From assembly GCA_002964805.2 (NCBI GenBank), contig PUDQ02000143.1, forward strand, positions 134,001 to 198,000: a stretch of DNA of 64,000 bases. Direction: 5' to 3'. Of the stretch, positions 53,676-64,000 are shown piece by piece. Position numbers and translations under genes: made by a program. Origin of the DNA: Trametes villosa (taxonomy: Eukaryota; Basidiomycota; Agaricomycetes; Polyporales; Polyporaceae). Each line of letters begins with the position of its first letter. Position 1 is the stretch's first letter. Below the pieces are notes generated by a model. The model ran no database searches. It had not been told where the DNA came from and was given only the letters and a program-made list of their open reading frames with translations.

Positions 53676-55924
53676 TTAGATAATCTGCCCCAACCCAACC
53701 CCGATAGCCAACCCCACGAGGCCCGCAAGCACCCACCAGTGTGAGCCCTTCCCGCCCTCCTTCGGCGGGTACGGCGCAAAGTAGAACCTAATCGTCGCCC
53801 CGATCATGCTCAGCGTATAATCCGCCGGCTCCTCCTCGCCCGCCGCGATCCTCCGCATCACCAGATTATGCCAGTTCACGTTCCCGCCAGTACCGACGAG
53901 GCGCGGCAGGCGCGCGGGGACGAGCGCCCACAGGAGCGACAGCACGTAGTACACGGCGCGCTCGAGCGCGCGCCCCGAAAAGTACGACGCCGGGGGCTCC
54001 CCGAGCCCGTCCTCGCGCAGCGTGGGCGGCTCGGCCATGAAGAAGTCGGTGGGGCGGCCGGCCGCACGAGCCTGGACGGCGTCGTGCAGCTGCACGGGGA
54101 GGAGCGGGTGTGTGACGGCGGGGCGGCCGACGCCGAGGAGGTGCGCGTGCTTGTGGCCGAGCACGGAGGACATCTTCGGGAGCGTGTTCACGCCGCCGGT
54201 GACGCAGATGAGCGGCGGGGGCTTGTTCGTGGCGGCGGAGGCTTGCGCGACGATGTCGACGCTGCGCTCGGCAAACGCCTCGAACATGACCTGGCGTGGC
54301 TTCTTGAACTGCTGCACGGTATCGATGAATTCTAGTCACAGGCAGATGATTAGCAGGCTCAATCGGTGCAATCGAGGAAAGACATACGCGGATCCTCGTA
54401 GTCACCGCCGCTGACCTCGATGAAGTCAACGAGCCCCCAGCTGGCGATCTCCCGCACGTGGTCGAGCGCCCTGTTCTCCTGCGGCGCAGAAGAGTCCGAC
54501 GCGTAGTCTGCGGAGTTGAGCTTGATAGCGAGCACGAAGTCCTCCGGTACGACTCCGGGTTCGCGGATCCCGTACACAATGTCGCGCAGGAAGTGAAGCG
54601 GGTCTTCCTTCGCGGAGTACTCATCCGTGCGAATGTTACTCTATTCAAGAAATCAGAATGTCGTTCGACGAAACTGTCGCTGAGCATACCTTGAGCGAGA
54701 TAAATTGGCATACAAGGTCTATATAGCGAACGGTCAGTACGGTCATAAGGCGGTTGGTGAGAAATAAGAGTGCATACATCCATGCGCAGCGTGGATCTCC
54801 ACGCCATCGAACCCAGTCTGCGCAGCAAGCTGCGCCCCGCGCACAAATCCTGCGACGGCAGCCTTAATATCGTCGCGTGTCATCTCCTGGGGCACCTGGT
54901 GCATGAGCTGATGGATCGCGAGCGACAGCTTGCCCTCCTTTCCGGCATGTGACTGGCCCGAACGTATAGGGCTGGGCGCGAGCGGCGGCTCGAACGGCGC
55001 CCTCCCGCCTAAGACGTTCAACGACTGCCTGCCACCATGCGACAGCTGGATGAGCGCGAGCGGCGTGCCGAGCGCAGAGTGCGCGTCCGCGTGGGCCTCG
55101 GACGGCGACGCGCGGCCACTGTGGATCGCATCAGCGAGGCCGCGCCAGGGCGCGAGGGTCTCGGGGGTGAGGACCTCGGGGATGACCATGTCGCGTCCGA
55201 AGGTGAGGTGTTTGCGGTCGACCTGGACGTTGCCCGTGATGACGACGCCCCAGTGGCCGGCGCCCCATTTTGCGTAGAGGGAGTAGAGAGCGTGGTTGGG
55301 GTAGCCGTCCCAGAGGGTCCCCATATGTTCGTACAGTGGTGCCTGGAGGACGGTCAGCACACGCAATCAAGGGAGCGGGGACGGATGGCCAATAGAATGA
55401 TCTGGAGTAGGAGACGATAACGGCCGGACGTCGCAATAAGTCGTATATGCGAGGACGCTGTCCCGTTGATAACTGGGGCTTACGGAAGACCAGCCACCGC
55501 GTCGGTCGCAAGAGCGTCCCCGACGCTGCGCATATTCATTCACATTGCCCGTTAGAGCTACCCTAAGGCTGGCCGGGACACGAACCAGCCAGAGGAGTCC
55601 ACTGGCGACACGTGTACGCGGTGGGAACCACTGCGGCCATGTGTATGCTTGTGGGCGCCATGGGATGAATGGTTACCACGAGGGGAGGGAGGGAATCGCA
55701 ATACCATTTAATGAAGAGGAGAAGTTGACAGAAACGCACCTTAACGAGCCTGTTCGGCAACGTACGACCGCTAACCAGTAGCTTCACAGGCGCGAAGATC
55801 TCCTCCGCGTGCGAGAGGACATTCACGTCCTCCTGGACCTCCTCTGGCGCAGGACCTACAGTTAGTTGGACCGCGCGAAAGTGACTAGGTTCGCGTACTC
55901 ACCGATAGTCTGTGTGCTTGACAT
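53676..55924 (-). CDS. Old Yellow Enzyme-like NADH:flavin oxidoreductase with C-terminal membrane anchor, 6 exons, 546 aa
   Basis: Proposed join on complement: 55924-55903, 55855-55740, 55342-54778, 54718-54690, 54640-54388, 54331-53676; all GT...AG, total divisible by three. The TIM-barrel FMN domain begins at PNRLVKAPLYEHMG. Other family marks are GNVQVD, IQLSHGGRQS, GFVRGAQLAAQTGFDGVEIH with HAAHGYL (substrate-binding His pair), NIRTDEYSAKEDPLHFL, and ICVTGGV near the FMN phosphate site. The family reduces activated alkenes with NAD(P)H. The last about 30 residues (HWWVLAGLVGLAIGVGLGQI) form a hydrophobic helix, suggesting a tail anchor in a membrane, unusual for the family. Intron 2 is 397 bp, long for this genome. 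The true substrate is unknown. Confidence 0.88.
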
Positions 55925-56376
55925 AGTCTGTGTAGGCTGTAAAGGAGCGGTGGAAGAGAGAGCTAACAATGTTTTGGCGTTTGCCGGGCTAACGGCGGCT
56001 GGTTATATGGCTGGTTGGCGAAGTGGCTGACCACGCTGATCCGTGTTTACTCCCGCCACCGGGGCGGCCAGGGGCATCATCAGTCCGGTCATCGTGTTCT
56101 TCGCATTTCAGATCGTTTGCAGAGGACAAGTGTGCTTGGTCTTGATCCTCGCGAGTCGCGTTGAGGATGCACTCTTTCCGTCGATCTCATCACGGTTCAA
56201 TATCCGAAAGCCCCGGGCGATACCTCCACGTTTTGATTTGCTTTCGGAGTTTGTATTTGATAAGAGAGCGAACATGAAGCGTGCTTGGGCGGGTGATAGA
56301 CGCCGTACTCCTCTGCCTCACGTTCACCGTCCGCGCCCCCATCCATCTCTCTGCGCGTCCCGTCCCGCTCGCCAAA
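55925..56376. promoter_or_regulatory. Divergent intergenic region between the OYE-like gene and SMD1
   Basis: The two start codons are 452 bp apart on opposite strands, so both promoters must lie here. I see no canonical TATA box with confidence; pyrimidine-rich tracts before the Sm D1 ATG (CATCTCTCTGCGCGTCCCG) fit a fungal 5' leader. Confidence 0.5.
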
Positions 56377-56900
56377 ATGAAGCTCGTAAGGTCAGTAGTA
56401 ACTTTTGGGAGTGCGCGATGCGACGGAGATGCTGGATAACGGAGAAGAGGTTCGTGCATGAACATAAACTGAGCATCCGACTACAGATTTTTGATGAAAC
56501 TGAACAACGAGACGGTCACCGTCGAGCTGAAGAACGGCTCTGTGATCCATGGGACGATCACAGGTGCGTCTCCGACGACGCGTTCTGCCATTCGAACAAT
56601 AGTGCTCACAAACGACGCGCGCTAGGTGTGGACATGCAGATGAACACGCACCTGAAGACCGTCAAAATGACCGCGCGCAACCGCGAGCCGACCTCGCTCG
56701 ACTCGCTCTCCATCCGCGGCAACAACATCCGCTACTTCGTCCTCCCCGACGCCCTCCCCCTCGACACCCTCCTCGTAGACGACGCGCCGAAGCCGAAGAA
56801 CAGGAAGAAGGACGACGCGCGCGGACGCGGCCGCGGCGGGCGTGGCGGGGACCGTGGACGGGCACGCGGGCGCGGCCGGGGGCGAGGCAGGGGATTCTAG
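56377..56900 (+). CDS. SMD1: Small nuclear ribonucleoprotein Sm D1, 3 exons, 121 aa
   Basis: Join 56377-56390, 56487-56563, 56626-56900. The protein starts [20 protein letters not shown]. The Sm1 motif includes [15 protein letters not shown] with [12 protein letters not shown], the Sm2 motif [14 protein letters not shown]. The C-terminus is an RG-rich tail ([18 protein letters not shown]), the arginine-methylation target typical of Sm D1. Length matches the family (about 119 aa). Sm D1 is one of seven proteins forming the ring around the Sm site of U1, U2, U4 and U5 snRNAs; it assembles in the cytoplasm and acts in nuclear spliceosomes. The first exon is only 14 nt, and the introns (96 and 62 bp) interrupt the conserved sequence exactly. 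This call is secure. Confidence 0.97.
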
Positions 56901-58523
56901 GCGGGTGTCGTGCGGTGCGCTGCTGCCTCTGTTGCTTGTGCGAAGTGCGGGTGGGGGAGGACGGGATGCGTACGTCGTCGCGCTTCTGCTCCTTGCCTGC
57001 CCGGTGTATTATAGCTCGCGGGTCGCTGTACAACCGTTGCTCGCCCCACGCCGTTTATCCATCTGTGACTCTATTGCATTGTACACGTTCCGTTCTGTGT
57101 TTTATGTCGTCCAAGCTGTCTCTTGGGGGAGGGGAGTGGTGTGCGGAGGATGGAATGTTGAACGCGAATATGTTGCCAGATCTGGATCTTACCGTGGTGG
57201 CGGTTGCTGGGCTGCTGGATTCGGTCCTTGCCTCCTCCCATCCCCTTCCCCTTCCCTCGTCACTGGGCCATTCAAACTCTCTCAACGACCTACCCTGCTT
57301 CGCGGGTAGTGAACTCTTCTCAATGCACTCGTATCTGCGGCCTGGATCTTGCAGCCTCGTCTCTTCCGGGCGCCTCGGCTAGTGCAAAAATCTCGCCTAA
57401 CGACGTGCTATCCTTTCGACAAAACGTCGATTTTGCTCTTGGGGCGTCCTATCTTGTGTATCTGGCAGAGAGCTACAGACATGCCCCTATGAGCTCCAGG
57501 CAATAGCACACCTGTTGGCGGAACTATCGTTCTCGGGATGGCATATGGTCAATACCAGACACCCCTCCGACCAGTCGCTGCACTACACTTCAATATGCCC
57601 CACGAAATCGTAATACCGAGGAACTCCATCCACAGTAACCCCTAGAGGCCGCAGCCGAGCCGTTTCACAGGGGGGAAATGTCTGACCCTAAAGTCGAGGC
57701 GTCTGTGGCTCCTAGGCCAAGTATATGCGCATATCTCGTGAGTAACCTATCCTGTGAGTCTTGGGCAAGGAGGCGCATGCTAGACCGATGGTCTCACATG
57801 TGCCTCCGGATCAGTTCTCTACACACTGTGTTGAATTTCCATCGGCGTGGGGTTGTAAATCATGCGAACTTGAATGACCCAACGCATATACTTGATTGTA
57901 TGCTATGGATATGGCCCTCACATATGTTCCTCAGCAGTTCTTCAATACTACTGACCGTCCATACACTGTCGTAGAGGACAGCTGTCTTCACTATCGTCCA
58001 CTTCAGCCCCGTGTGCGCGCTCAATGACTGTTACTTCAAAATTTGCTTGGACTGCCGGTGTTTCCGGAGCTTCCTCTGCAGTTTGTTTCTAGGCTCATAT
58101 TCTGGTCGTGGTTGGGCTACACCCTCCCGTGAATGTCGGTGTAGGCGTCTGCTGAATAAGTTTGAAGACGATTTCAATCTCTCGGCGCTTGACATCATGG
58201 CGTCTGCGTACCCACGCGAAACCAGTGTGCAGTCTACACGATACTCTCTGACCTCTACAAAAACGTATTAAGCTTGTTTTTCGCCTTGGGCAACTAGCCA
58301 AAGGAGGCTTGACAAGGGACGCTTTCTGTCTTTGGCGTGACCTATCACGGCGTGATGGTGACAGTGACGTACCAAGCCACGCGAGGGAGCAGCGCGTATG
58401 CGGCGCGGTGCCACCCCCGCTCCCCGCACCCGACCAAATGCCCTTCACTCCCCTCTGTGGCTAACGCACATCTCAATCTCAAACCTCCAACTCATTACTT
58501 TCCCCTCAGCACATCCGCAAGCC
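56901..58523. other. Intergenic region, no supported gene
   Basis: It holds the Sm D1 3' untranslated region and 1.3 kb without a frame of convincing composition. Frames of 60-100 codons are present on both strands but show no domain, splice-supported extension or codon bias like the neighbours. No tRNA or snRNA was recognised. Confidence 0.6.
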
Positions 58524-61500
58524 ATGGCCCCAAGCTACTCGAAGAAACGCGCAAAGTACACCTACGCAGAGCGTAAGTGCACACAGGCACGCATGGTGTT
58601 GTAGCCTGCATCTCAAAGCGCACGCGTCCAGGTGTTCTAGGGGCACTCAGCGAGATCCAGAAGGAGCACCGCAAGCATGCAGTCCATATGGCGACGCTCA
58701 GGGCACACGGTACGGCTTCCTCGGGCACTCTCAGCTGACCATCGTGGCTCACTGCGGGATTGCCTACGCAGTGCGCAAGACGGCAGACGCGCGCAAGGAT
58801 AAGATGGGCCCCCAGTGGGCCCAATGGGTATCTCGGACAGTGAACAGGCTCGTGCGTGCGGATCTCGTCCAGTGCCTTCCCGTTCTGTGCTGACCCTAGT
58901 CAAGGCCGACGACGGTATCCTGGACACGTCCGACGCTCATGGCAACATCGCCTTTACCCCGGACGCCAAGAAGACGTATGTACAGACCCTGAGCTAGATA
59001 TGAGGTCACCAGCTCACCATAATGACATACAGCATCACCAAGGTCCGTCGTGAGTCGATGGGGCCCGGTGTGGTCTTTTCGCCGGGGATCGAGCACAAGA
59101 TTTGGAAGGACGTTACTAGGCGTTTCTCTGGAGCGGGGGTCAAGCGACCCCGTCGCAGGTCGTCGGTCGTGCCTGCACACGCGTTCGACGACGATGAGGA
59201 CGCGCGACCGAGGAAGAGACAGTCTCGTCAGTCGCTGTCGAGGAAGACCAAAGCAGAGGTAGGTCATTTCGTTTCCGTGTCAGACGAACTCACGCTTAAT
59301 ATTTGTTCAGCTCGAAAGCGAGCTTCGTGATGCTTTACAGAGGTTGCAAGACACACAGGAGCTTGAGCCTATCAACTCAGAAGAGCTGGCCGTACTTCAA
59401 GATGAACTGTCCGACCGCGAGAAGGAAGTTGCCGCGCTGCGCGAAGAGCTTGCACGTCTTAAGGATGCCCCGCCCGTCGATCGCCGCGTTACCGTCGACG
59501 TGCCGACGCGGATGGTCACCCCGCCCCCGTAAGTACTCTCCTTGCCTTTTGCGCCCCGCCACAACGCCTATCTCGCATCGAACCTCCAGGTCCAACCCGT
59601 CGTTACCCTCCTCACCCGGACGCGCCGCGACGAGCACGCGGTCCCGCCTGGGCATGCACGGCGTCACCCGCACCATGTCCGGCTCGCTCATCTCCAGCAT
59701 CTCGAAGCAACCCACCCCGGAGCCGAGCGATGAAGGTTCGCAGGGCAGCGACGAGGACCTGGACGAGCTGGTGTTCGACGATATGGAGGACGCGTCCATG
59801 TCGGTCTTCCCGGAGATCGAGCACTTCGCGCGTCCCGAACGTCCGCTTGGCCTGGCGACACCCCAGTCGTCACCGTTGCTGGCTGATCAGGAAGAGTTTT
59901 CATCCCAGGGTGCCCAGGACGAATACGAGGGCGGCGGAAATGAAGCTTCGGAAGAGGTAAATAGGTTCCTCGTCGAACTATGCTAAGCACTAACGCGGGC
60001 CGGACAGGTTATTCAGCTCCGGGGCGAGCTGGAGTCTCAGTCTACCGCACTACAGTCCCTTCGAGAAGAGCACAAGCGTCTCCTATCGGAACATACCCAG
60101 CTTCGCGCGTCCGTTGCCTCTCGTGACGATCGGATACGGGCTCTCGAGCAAGACGTCTGCACCCGAAATGAAGCTCTCGCCACGAAGGAGTCGCAACGGG
60201 CAGGTCTCGAGAAAGCCGTAGCGGAAGAAGTCGCACAACGTAAAGCGTTGGAGTCAGCGGTCAAGGCCTCCGGAGGAGCTCTCGCAATTGAACGCGGGAA
60301 ACTCGTCGCCCTCGAGCAGAAGGCCTCGTCCGAGCTAACGGAAGTGCGCAACCTCCTGCATTCTTCACAAGCCGAATCCCAGTCCCTCGCCGAAGCCTTG
60401 GGCGCGTCCAACGCGTCACTGACCTCGCGCACCACCGAGCTCGAGCAGACGAAAGCAACCCTCTCGGAGATCCAGAGCGAACTGGCCAAGGCGCACCTCG
60501 CACTCGGGATCGCTGCTGATTCCCAGACGACGCTCTCTTCACGTATCGCGGAGTTGGAACGCGACCTCGAGGACACTCAAGCCCGAGCGCGTGCTCTTCA
60601 TATTGCGAACACCGCCCTAGAACGCACCTCCGGCAACTTGCAGGAGACCGTCGAGCAGCTTCGGGTCGACCTCTCCCACGCCAAGGCCCAGCTCGACTCC
60701 TCCCGCACAGAATTGCAGCAGTCGCAAGACGTAATTGACGACCTGCGTGCCTTGCACGCCCGCGCCGAGGCGGACGCGTCGGCGGGTGCGGACGCCCTCG
60801 CCGCCTCGCAGGCCTCCGTGTCCGCGCTCCAATCGACGGTCGATAAGCTGCGCTCGCAGCTCCAGGACGCGGCCGCCGGGGCTGCGGAGCTGCACTCGCG
60901 CCTCGCGACGGAGCAGGCCTCTCGTCGCGTCGCGGAGTCCGAACTAGTCTCTACCCAGGCGCGCCGTGACCAGCTGCTCTCCGACCTCGCCGACAAGACC
61001 GCAGCGCTGTCGTCTGCGACGGCGGAGCTCGTTGAGGCCCGGCATGCAGAACGCGAGACACGTCGCCAACTCGATGCGCTGGAGGAGGAGCACGCGTCCG
61101 AGCTTGCCGTGCATGCTGCGGAGAAGTCGGGTTTGGAAGGCTCCTTGGAGATCGCTCGCGCGAAAGGGCGGGATCTCGAGGCCCAAATCGGTCGTCTGGA
61201 CGGACGCCTTTCAGCTGTCTCAGAGGAGTTGGCATCGACCCTGTCTGAGAAGGACAACCTTTCGGCTGACCTCCAGACCGCAAAGGAGCAATGTGCAGCG
61301 TTGCAAGAGCATCTCGAGCTCGCGCTGAGCGACGTCCGGGAGGCTGAGGAGGAAATCGAGGAGTTGCGGGCGGCGAAAGCCGAGGACGAGGCGAGCATTC
61401 AGAGCCTGAAGTCGGGCATGTCGAAGCTACGGCAGCTGCAGATGGATGCACTGAATGAGGTTGACAGCAAGGTATGTCATCTGACGATCCCGTTCGGAAA

Positions 61501-61609
61501 TGGAAACTGACGTTTGATATAGATGATATCCGCTCACACAGCACCTACACCCGGGAGCCGACGGCGGAGCAGCATCGCGCCTCGTCTGAGCGCGGGCACG
61601 CAGCTGTGA
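58524..61609 (+). CDS. Long coiled-coil protein with N-terminal winged-helix-like region, 9 exons, 882 aa
   Basis: Join 58524-58572, 58632-58709, 58772-58855, 58900-58975, 59033-59258, 59311-59528, 59590-59956, 60008-61471, 61523-61609; frame maintained throughout. Residues 1-100 (KEHRKHAVHMATLRAHVRKT, GPQWAQWVSRTVNRL, DDGILDTSD, FTPDAKKTI) have the alternating pattern of a small winged-helix domain. Next is a basic segment (KRPRRRSSV, DARPRKRQSRQSL), likely nuclear, a first heptad stretch, a Ser/Pro-rich acidic region (PTPEPSDEGSQGSDEDLDEL), then about 480 residues of almost continuous coiled coil in one large exon, and a short SRRRSSIAPRL tail. A chromatin or mitotic scaffold role is conceivable, but I cannot name the family. 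The exact position of the intron after exon 3 (58856-58899) is the least certain. Confidence 0.75.
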
Positions 61610-62357
61610 CCGGCCTAACAACACGACTGGGAACGGACCATCGAGTTGGAGTCCCATATGCTTATCCGTCTATTGTCTTCCCCTCCTTCTTTCTCTCGCG
61701 GCTTGGACATGGGGCTTCCAATCGTCTGTGCTGATTTATGTCTAGGATCTATATGCGTGTACCATAGGATTACGTAGGGGAGGACGGGCCCACGAACATG
61801 TATGTTTTTGCTCAGCGGGTGTGACAGGGTGTGATCTCGCGCGAGAGCCTCGTGGCACAAGCTTTCCAGAGAGGTGCGTCGTCGCCTTGACAATTACCTT
61901 CCTCCCCCCGCATTCACAGACTCCTCCGACTAGACTCGCGACGATCCCCGACATCTCCATACTCGCGCATGCCACGTTCCTGGCCTCCCCGGCCATATCG
62001 GGAGCGCCGCGGAGGTGAGTGCGGTAGGCGCGAGGCCCTCAGCGGGCAGAGGCACCCCTCCACACAGAGAGAGACATGCACGCGTGCACTGTTCAGGGAA
62101 CTCACCATGACAATCCCGCATCGAGACGCGAGAGCCAATGCAGCCCGGAAGCCCAGCCATACCGCGTTCGCGCAGCGTCACGACGCGCGCGGCGAGCCTA
62201 ACGCGTCCGCTCCCCCACCCGGGCAGAAACTTCTGCGCGCGGACGCGCGCGACGGGCTTTGTTGCGGGAGCGGGAGCTTATGTACGCGGGCGACACGCCC
62301 CATAAAAGTCGGCGGGGTTCTTCCGCACGGCCAGAACACACACCGCCGGCACCGCCA
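61610..62357. other. Intergenic region with a TATA-like word before the next gene
   Basis: No gene seen. CATAAAAG at 62301-62308, about 50 bp before the ATG at 62358, may be a weak TATA element of the downstream gene. The rest is 3' untranslated and GC-rich spacer. Confidence 0.45.
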
Positions 62358-63204
62358 ATGTTCCGTCTGCCCACCCACCTCGAGTCCCTCGTTCCGCCGC
62401 CGAAGGACCAGGTGCCGCAGTCGCAGCCGTGGCGCGGCACGCTCCTCCTCCCCGCCGCGTCCCCGCACACCCCGCCCCGGCCGCGCGAAGTCTGCGTCAC
62501 CGCCGCCGAGACGGAGAACGATAAGTAGGTCCCTCCGCCTCCCCTCCCCTGGCCTTTGATCTCGCCCCGCTGACGCTGACGCGCCTCCGCACAAGTAGTC
62601 AGCAGGAACTCTGGCCGCGGCACTTCCAGCTGCAGCTCGTCCGGCGCGGCGGCCTCCTGCGCGAGGTGCACGCGTGGCTCGCACAGCTCCCGCCCGGCGC
62701 GCTCTCGCGCTGCATGCTCATGCCCGACCGCATGGCGGACGCCGTGCAGACGCGGGAGAACCAGGCGCGGTTCGAGGCGCTCGCCCGCCAGCTGCTCGAC
62801 GAGGGCATCGTGAGTCCGCCCGCGCCCGTGCCGTCGCCGCCGTGTGCGCTGCGCGCCAGAGAGAGCCCATCACTCACATTTATTGCCCCCGCGCGCAGGT
62901 CGCCATCGCGCCGTGGAGCGTCGCCGAGCCGTCTGCCCCCGGCGGGCTCCTGATCTACCCCACCACAACGACGCACGCGCTGCTCGTCGGGATCGTCTTC
63001 CTGAACGTCCCCTTCCCCGACTTCATCGTCGGTCCTGGCGGGCATAGTCCGACCGCGGGGCCATCGCGCGGCGTGCAGCTCGGACACCCTCTCCTCCCGC
63101 GCCCGCAGTCTTTTCCTCCGGGCGATTCGCCGCTACCGAATATATCCTCGACGGCGCGCTTTGCGCACGGTGCACCCGGCCGCTCGGGGAGACACAGCGG
63201 CTAG
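62358..63204 (+). CDS. Small protein with a possible SPOC/PTOV-like fold, 3 exons, 228 aa
   Basis: Join 62358-62524, 62596-62809, 62899-63204, all GT...AG, in frame. It begins MFRLPTHLESLVPPPKDQ. Segments in order: QPWRGTLLLPA, ELWPRHFQLQLVRRGGLL, MADAVQTRENQARFEALARQ, GGLLIYPTTTTHALLVGIVF, then a disordered Pro/Gly/Ser tail. The order beta strand, WP-x-F-x-L-Q-L strand, helix, and a final pair of hydrophobic strands recalls the PTOV/SPOC-type beta-barrel of Mediator subunit 25 and relatives. This is a pattern-level resemblance, not a family assignment; no VWA domain precedes it. It would be an adaptor protein in transcription if correct. Confidence 0.6.
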
Positions 63205-63775
63205 TACCCTCGGAAGCAGCTGCGGCCTTCCACGAACCATTCCTCTTGAACGCCTCTCGCCCATTGACCACGTATTTCGGGCATTCCCACTGTAGCTTCT
63301 CCCTCCCCCTTGTGTAGCCATTCGCCTTCTCTTCGCTGTATCAATACCGCCTTCCAGTTCGCTTTCGCACGGGACACTCTGTATTCTTACTCCTACTCTT
63401 CCACCCACTACCAGTCTGCCTTCCTTACGCCGCTGCTCCTTCCCCCTTCGGACTCTTGCGGACGCTTCGTACCGAGCCGGTGTTGTATCGCTAGCCTTTC
63501 GTCCCCTTCCAGTCTCCGCCAGCTGCAGTTCTGCCTTCCCAAGTTCTCCCGCGTCGCGCCTGTACATATATATACCACTCATACCACGTATAAACACGGG
63601 TCGTACACGAACGCCCATGCCGAGAATGAGTACACATCGAAGAGAAGAGAAGACGAGTCGATCAGGTAAGCTAGTGTACACCCCCGCCCTCCGTCCGCCC
63701 AGCCGCATCACCGCCACCCCCACACCGTAAGCTCGGTGCGGACCCGAGCCCATGCAAGAACCACACGCGGTCCGC
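63205..63775. other. Convergent intergenic region, no gene seen
   Basis: Pyrimidine-rich sequence between two convergent genes. A TACATATATATACC word at 63562-63575 may belong to 3'-end formation signals. The long Arg-rich minus frame here is the shadow of GC-rich spacer and of the neighbouring gene. Confidence 0.5.
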
Positions 63776-64000
63776 CTACGCCTGCGCGTACCCGTACGCC
63801 TCCTCGAACTTGACCAACCTTCGCCTCTTCGGCGGCGTCCCCGGCTCCCCCTCCTCCCCGTCTTCCTCTTCTCCCTTCCCTGCCTTGCCTTTCGAGTTCG
63901 CCCGCCGCCGCTTCGCCGACCCGCTCGACTCCCCCACCGCCTCCTCTTCCTCCTCGCCATCTGCGTTCTCCTTGCCGGAAGCGCCTTCCTCGCCATCGTC
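63776..64000 (-). CDS. C-terminal end of an acidic/basic, probably nuclear protein (partial)
   Basis: Reading minus from the window edge gives 74 residues ending at TAG 63776-63778. Acidic runs (DGEEEEEAVGE, EEEDGEEGEPG) alternate with basic clusters (SAKRRRANSKGKAGKG, TPPKRRRLVKFEEAYG). KRRRANSKGK and PPKRRRL resemble nuclear localisation signals. The start and any domain lie outside the window, so no function can be given. The frame is chosen because it is open to the edge and its composition suits a real protein tail. Confidence 0.6.
   Translation of the reverse strand, partial: DDGEEGASGKENADGEEEEEAVGESSGSAKRRRANSKGKAGKGEEEDGEEGEPGTPPKRRRLVKFEEAYGYAQA

Noticed and set aside
56043..56376. 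Upstream extension of the Sm D1 frame from 56043
   Set aside because: The open frame passes through the first intron of SMD1. The spliced 121-aa protein matches the family start exactly.
63133..63996. 287-codon Arg-rich minus-strand frame
   Set aside because: Composition is that of GC-rich low complexity. The neighbouring frame gives a coherent acidic/basic protein tail with a stop at 63776.

Overview
The window is nuclear DNA of a filamentous fungus, most likely an agaricomycete basidiomycete. The evidence is genes split by many short GT-AG introns (about 40-100 bp), a Plavaka-type transposase, a chromodomain Ty3/Gypsy element, a Copia element whose primer-binding site matches initiator-tRNA, a Helitron with the HUH plus paired-tyrosine layout, and GC-rich host genes at the right end. 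No sequence search was possible, so family names rest on motifs read in the translations.

Layout. 1-3.7 kb: broken Plavaka pieces (C-terminus on minus, a C2H2 zinc-finger start on plus) around an unrecognised intron-containing gene on minus. 3.7-33 kb: a mosaic built mainly from one AT-rich, apparently non-coding repeat family, here called the ACG/AAGT family. Its units are about 3.2-3.8 kb and have characteristic unequal ends: a 12-bp inverted repeat that is terminal on one side and about 40 bp internal on the other, next to a small hairpin. Embedded in this are a broken Helitron (7.8-16.7 kb) and a defective Copia element (16.7-20.9 kb, minus) that cuts the Helitron's 3' end.

28.6-48.5 kb is one Ty3/Gypsy chromovirus-type element with 296-bp LTRs differing at two positions and a 5-bp target duplication (ACATC). 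It carries three nested insertions: an ACG/AAGT unit in gag, a 1,047-bp TA-flanked inverted-repeat element in protease, and a complete 5,244-bp hAT transposon in RNase H (8-bp duplication TCACGGAC). The hAT encodes an apparently intact 10-exon transposase of 892 aa and a second small spliced gene. Downstream of the Gypsy pol is an intact 838-aa sense ORF of unknown function. 48.5-50 kb holds the 3' remnant of a second Gypsy element with its own short post-pol ORF. 50-53.6 kb is repeat-derived sequence without genes.

53.7-64 kb is ordinary gene-rich host DNA: an Old Yellow Enzyme-like flavin oxidoreductase (minus), divergently arranged with the spliceosomal Sm D1 gene (plus), then a long coiled-coil protein (plus), a small protein with a possible SPOC/PTOV-like fold (plus), and the 3' end of an acidic/basic nuclear-type protein (minus). 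The transposon block and the host block meet near 53.6 kb. The host genes show no operon-like linkage; the OYE/Sm D1 pair may share a divergent promoter of about 450 bp.
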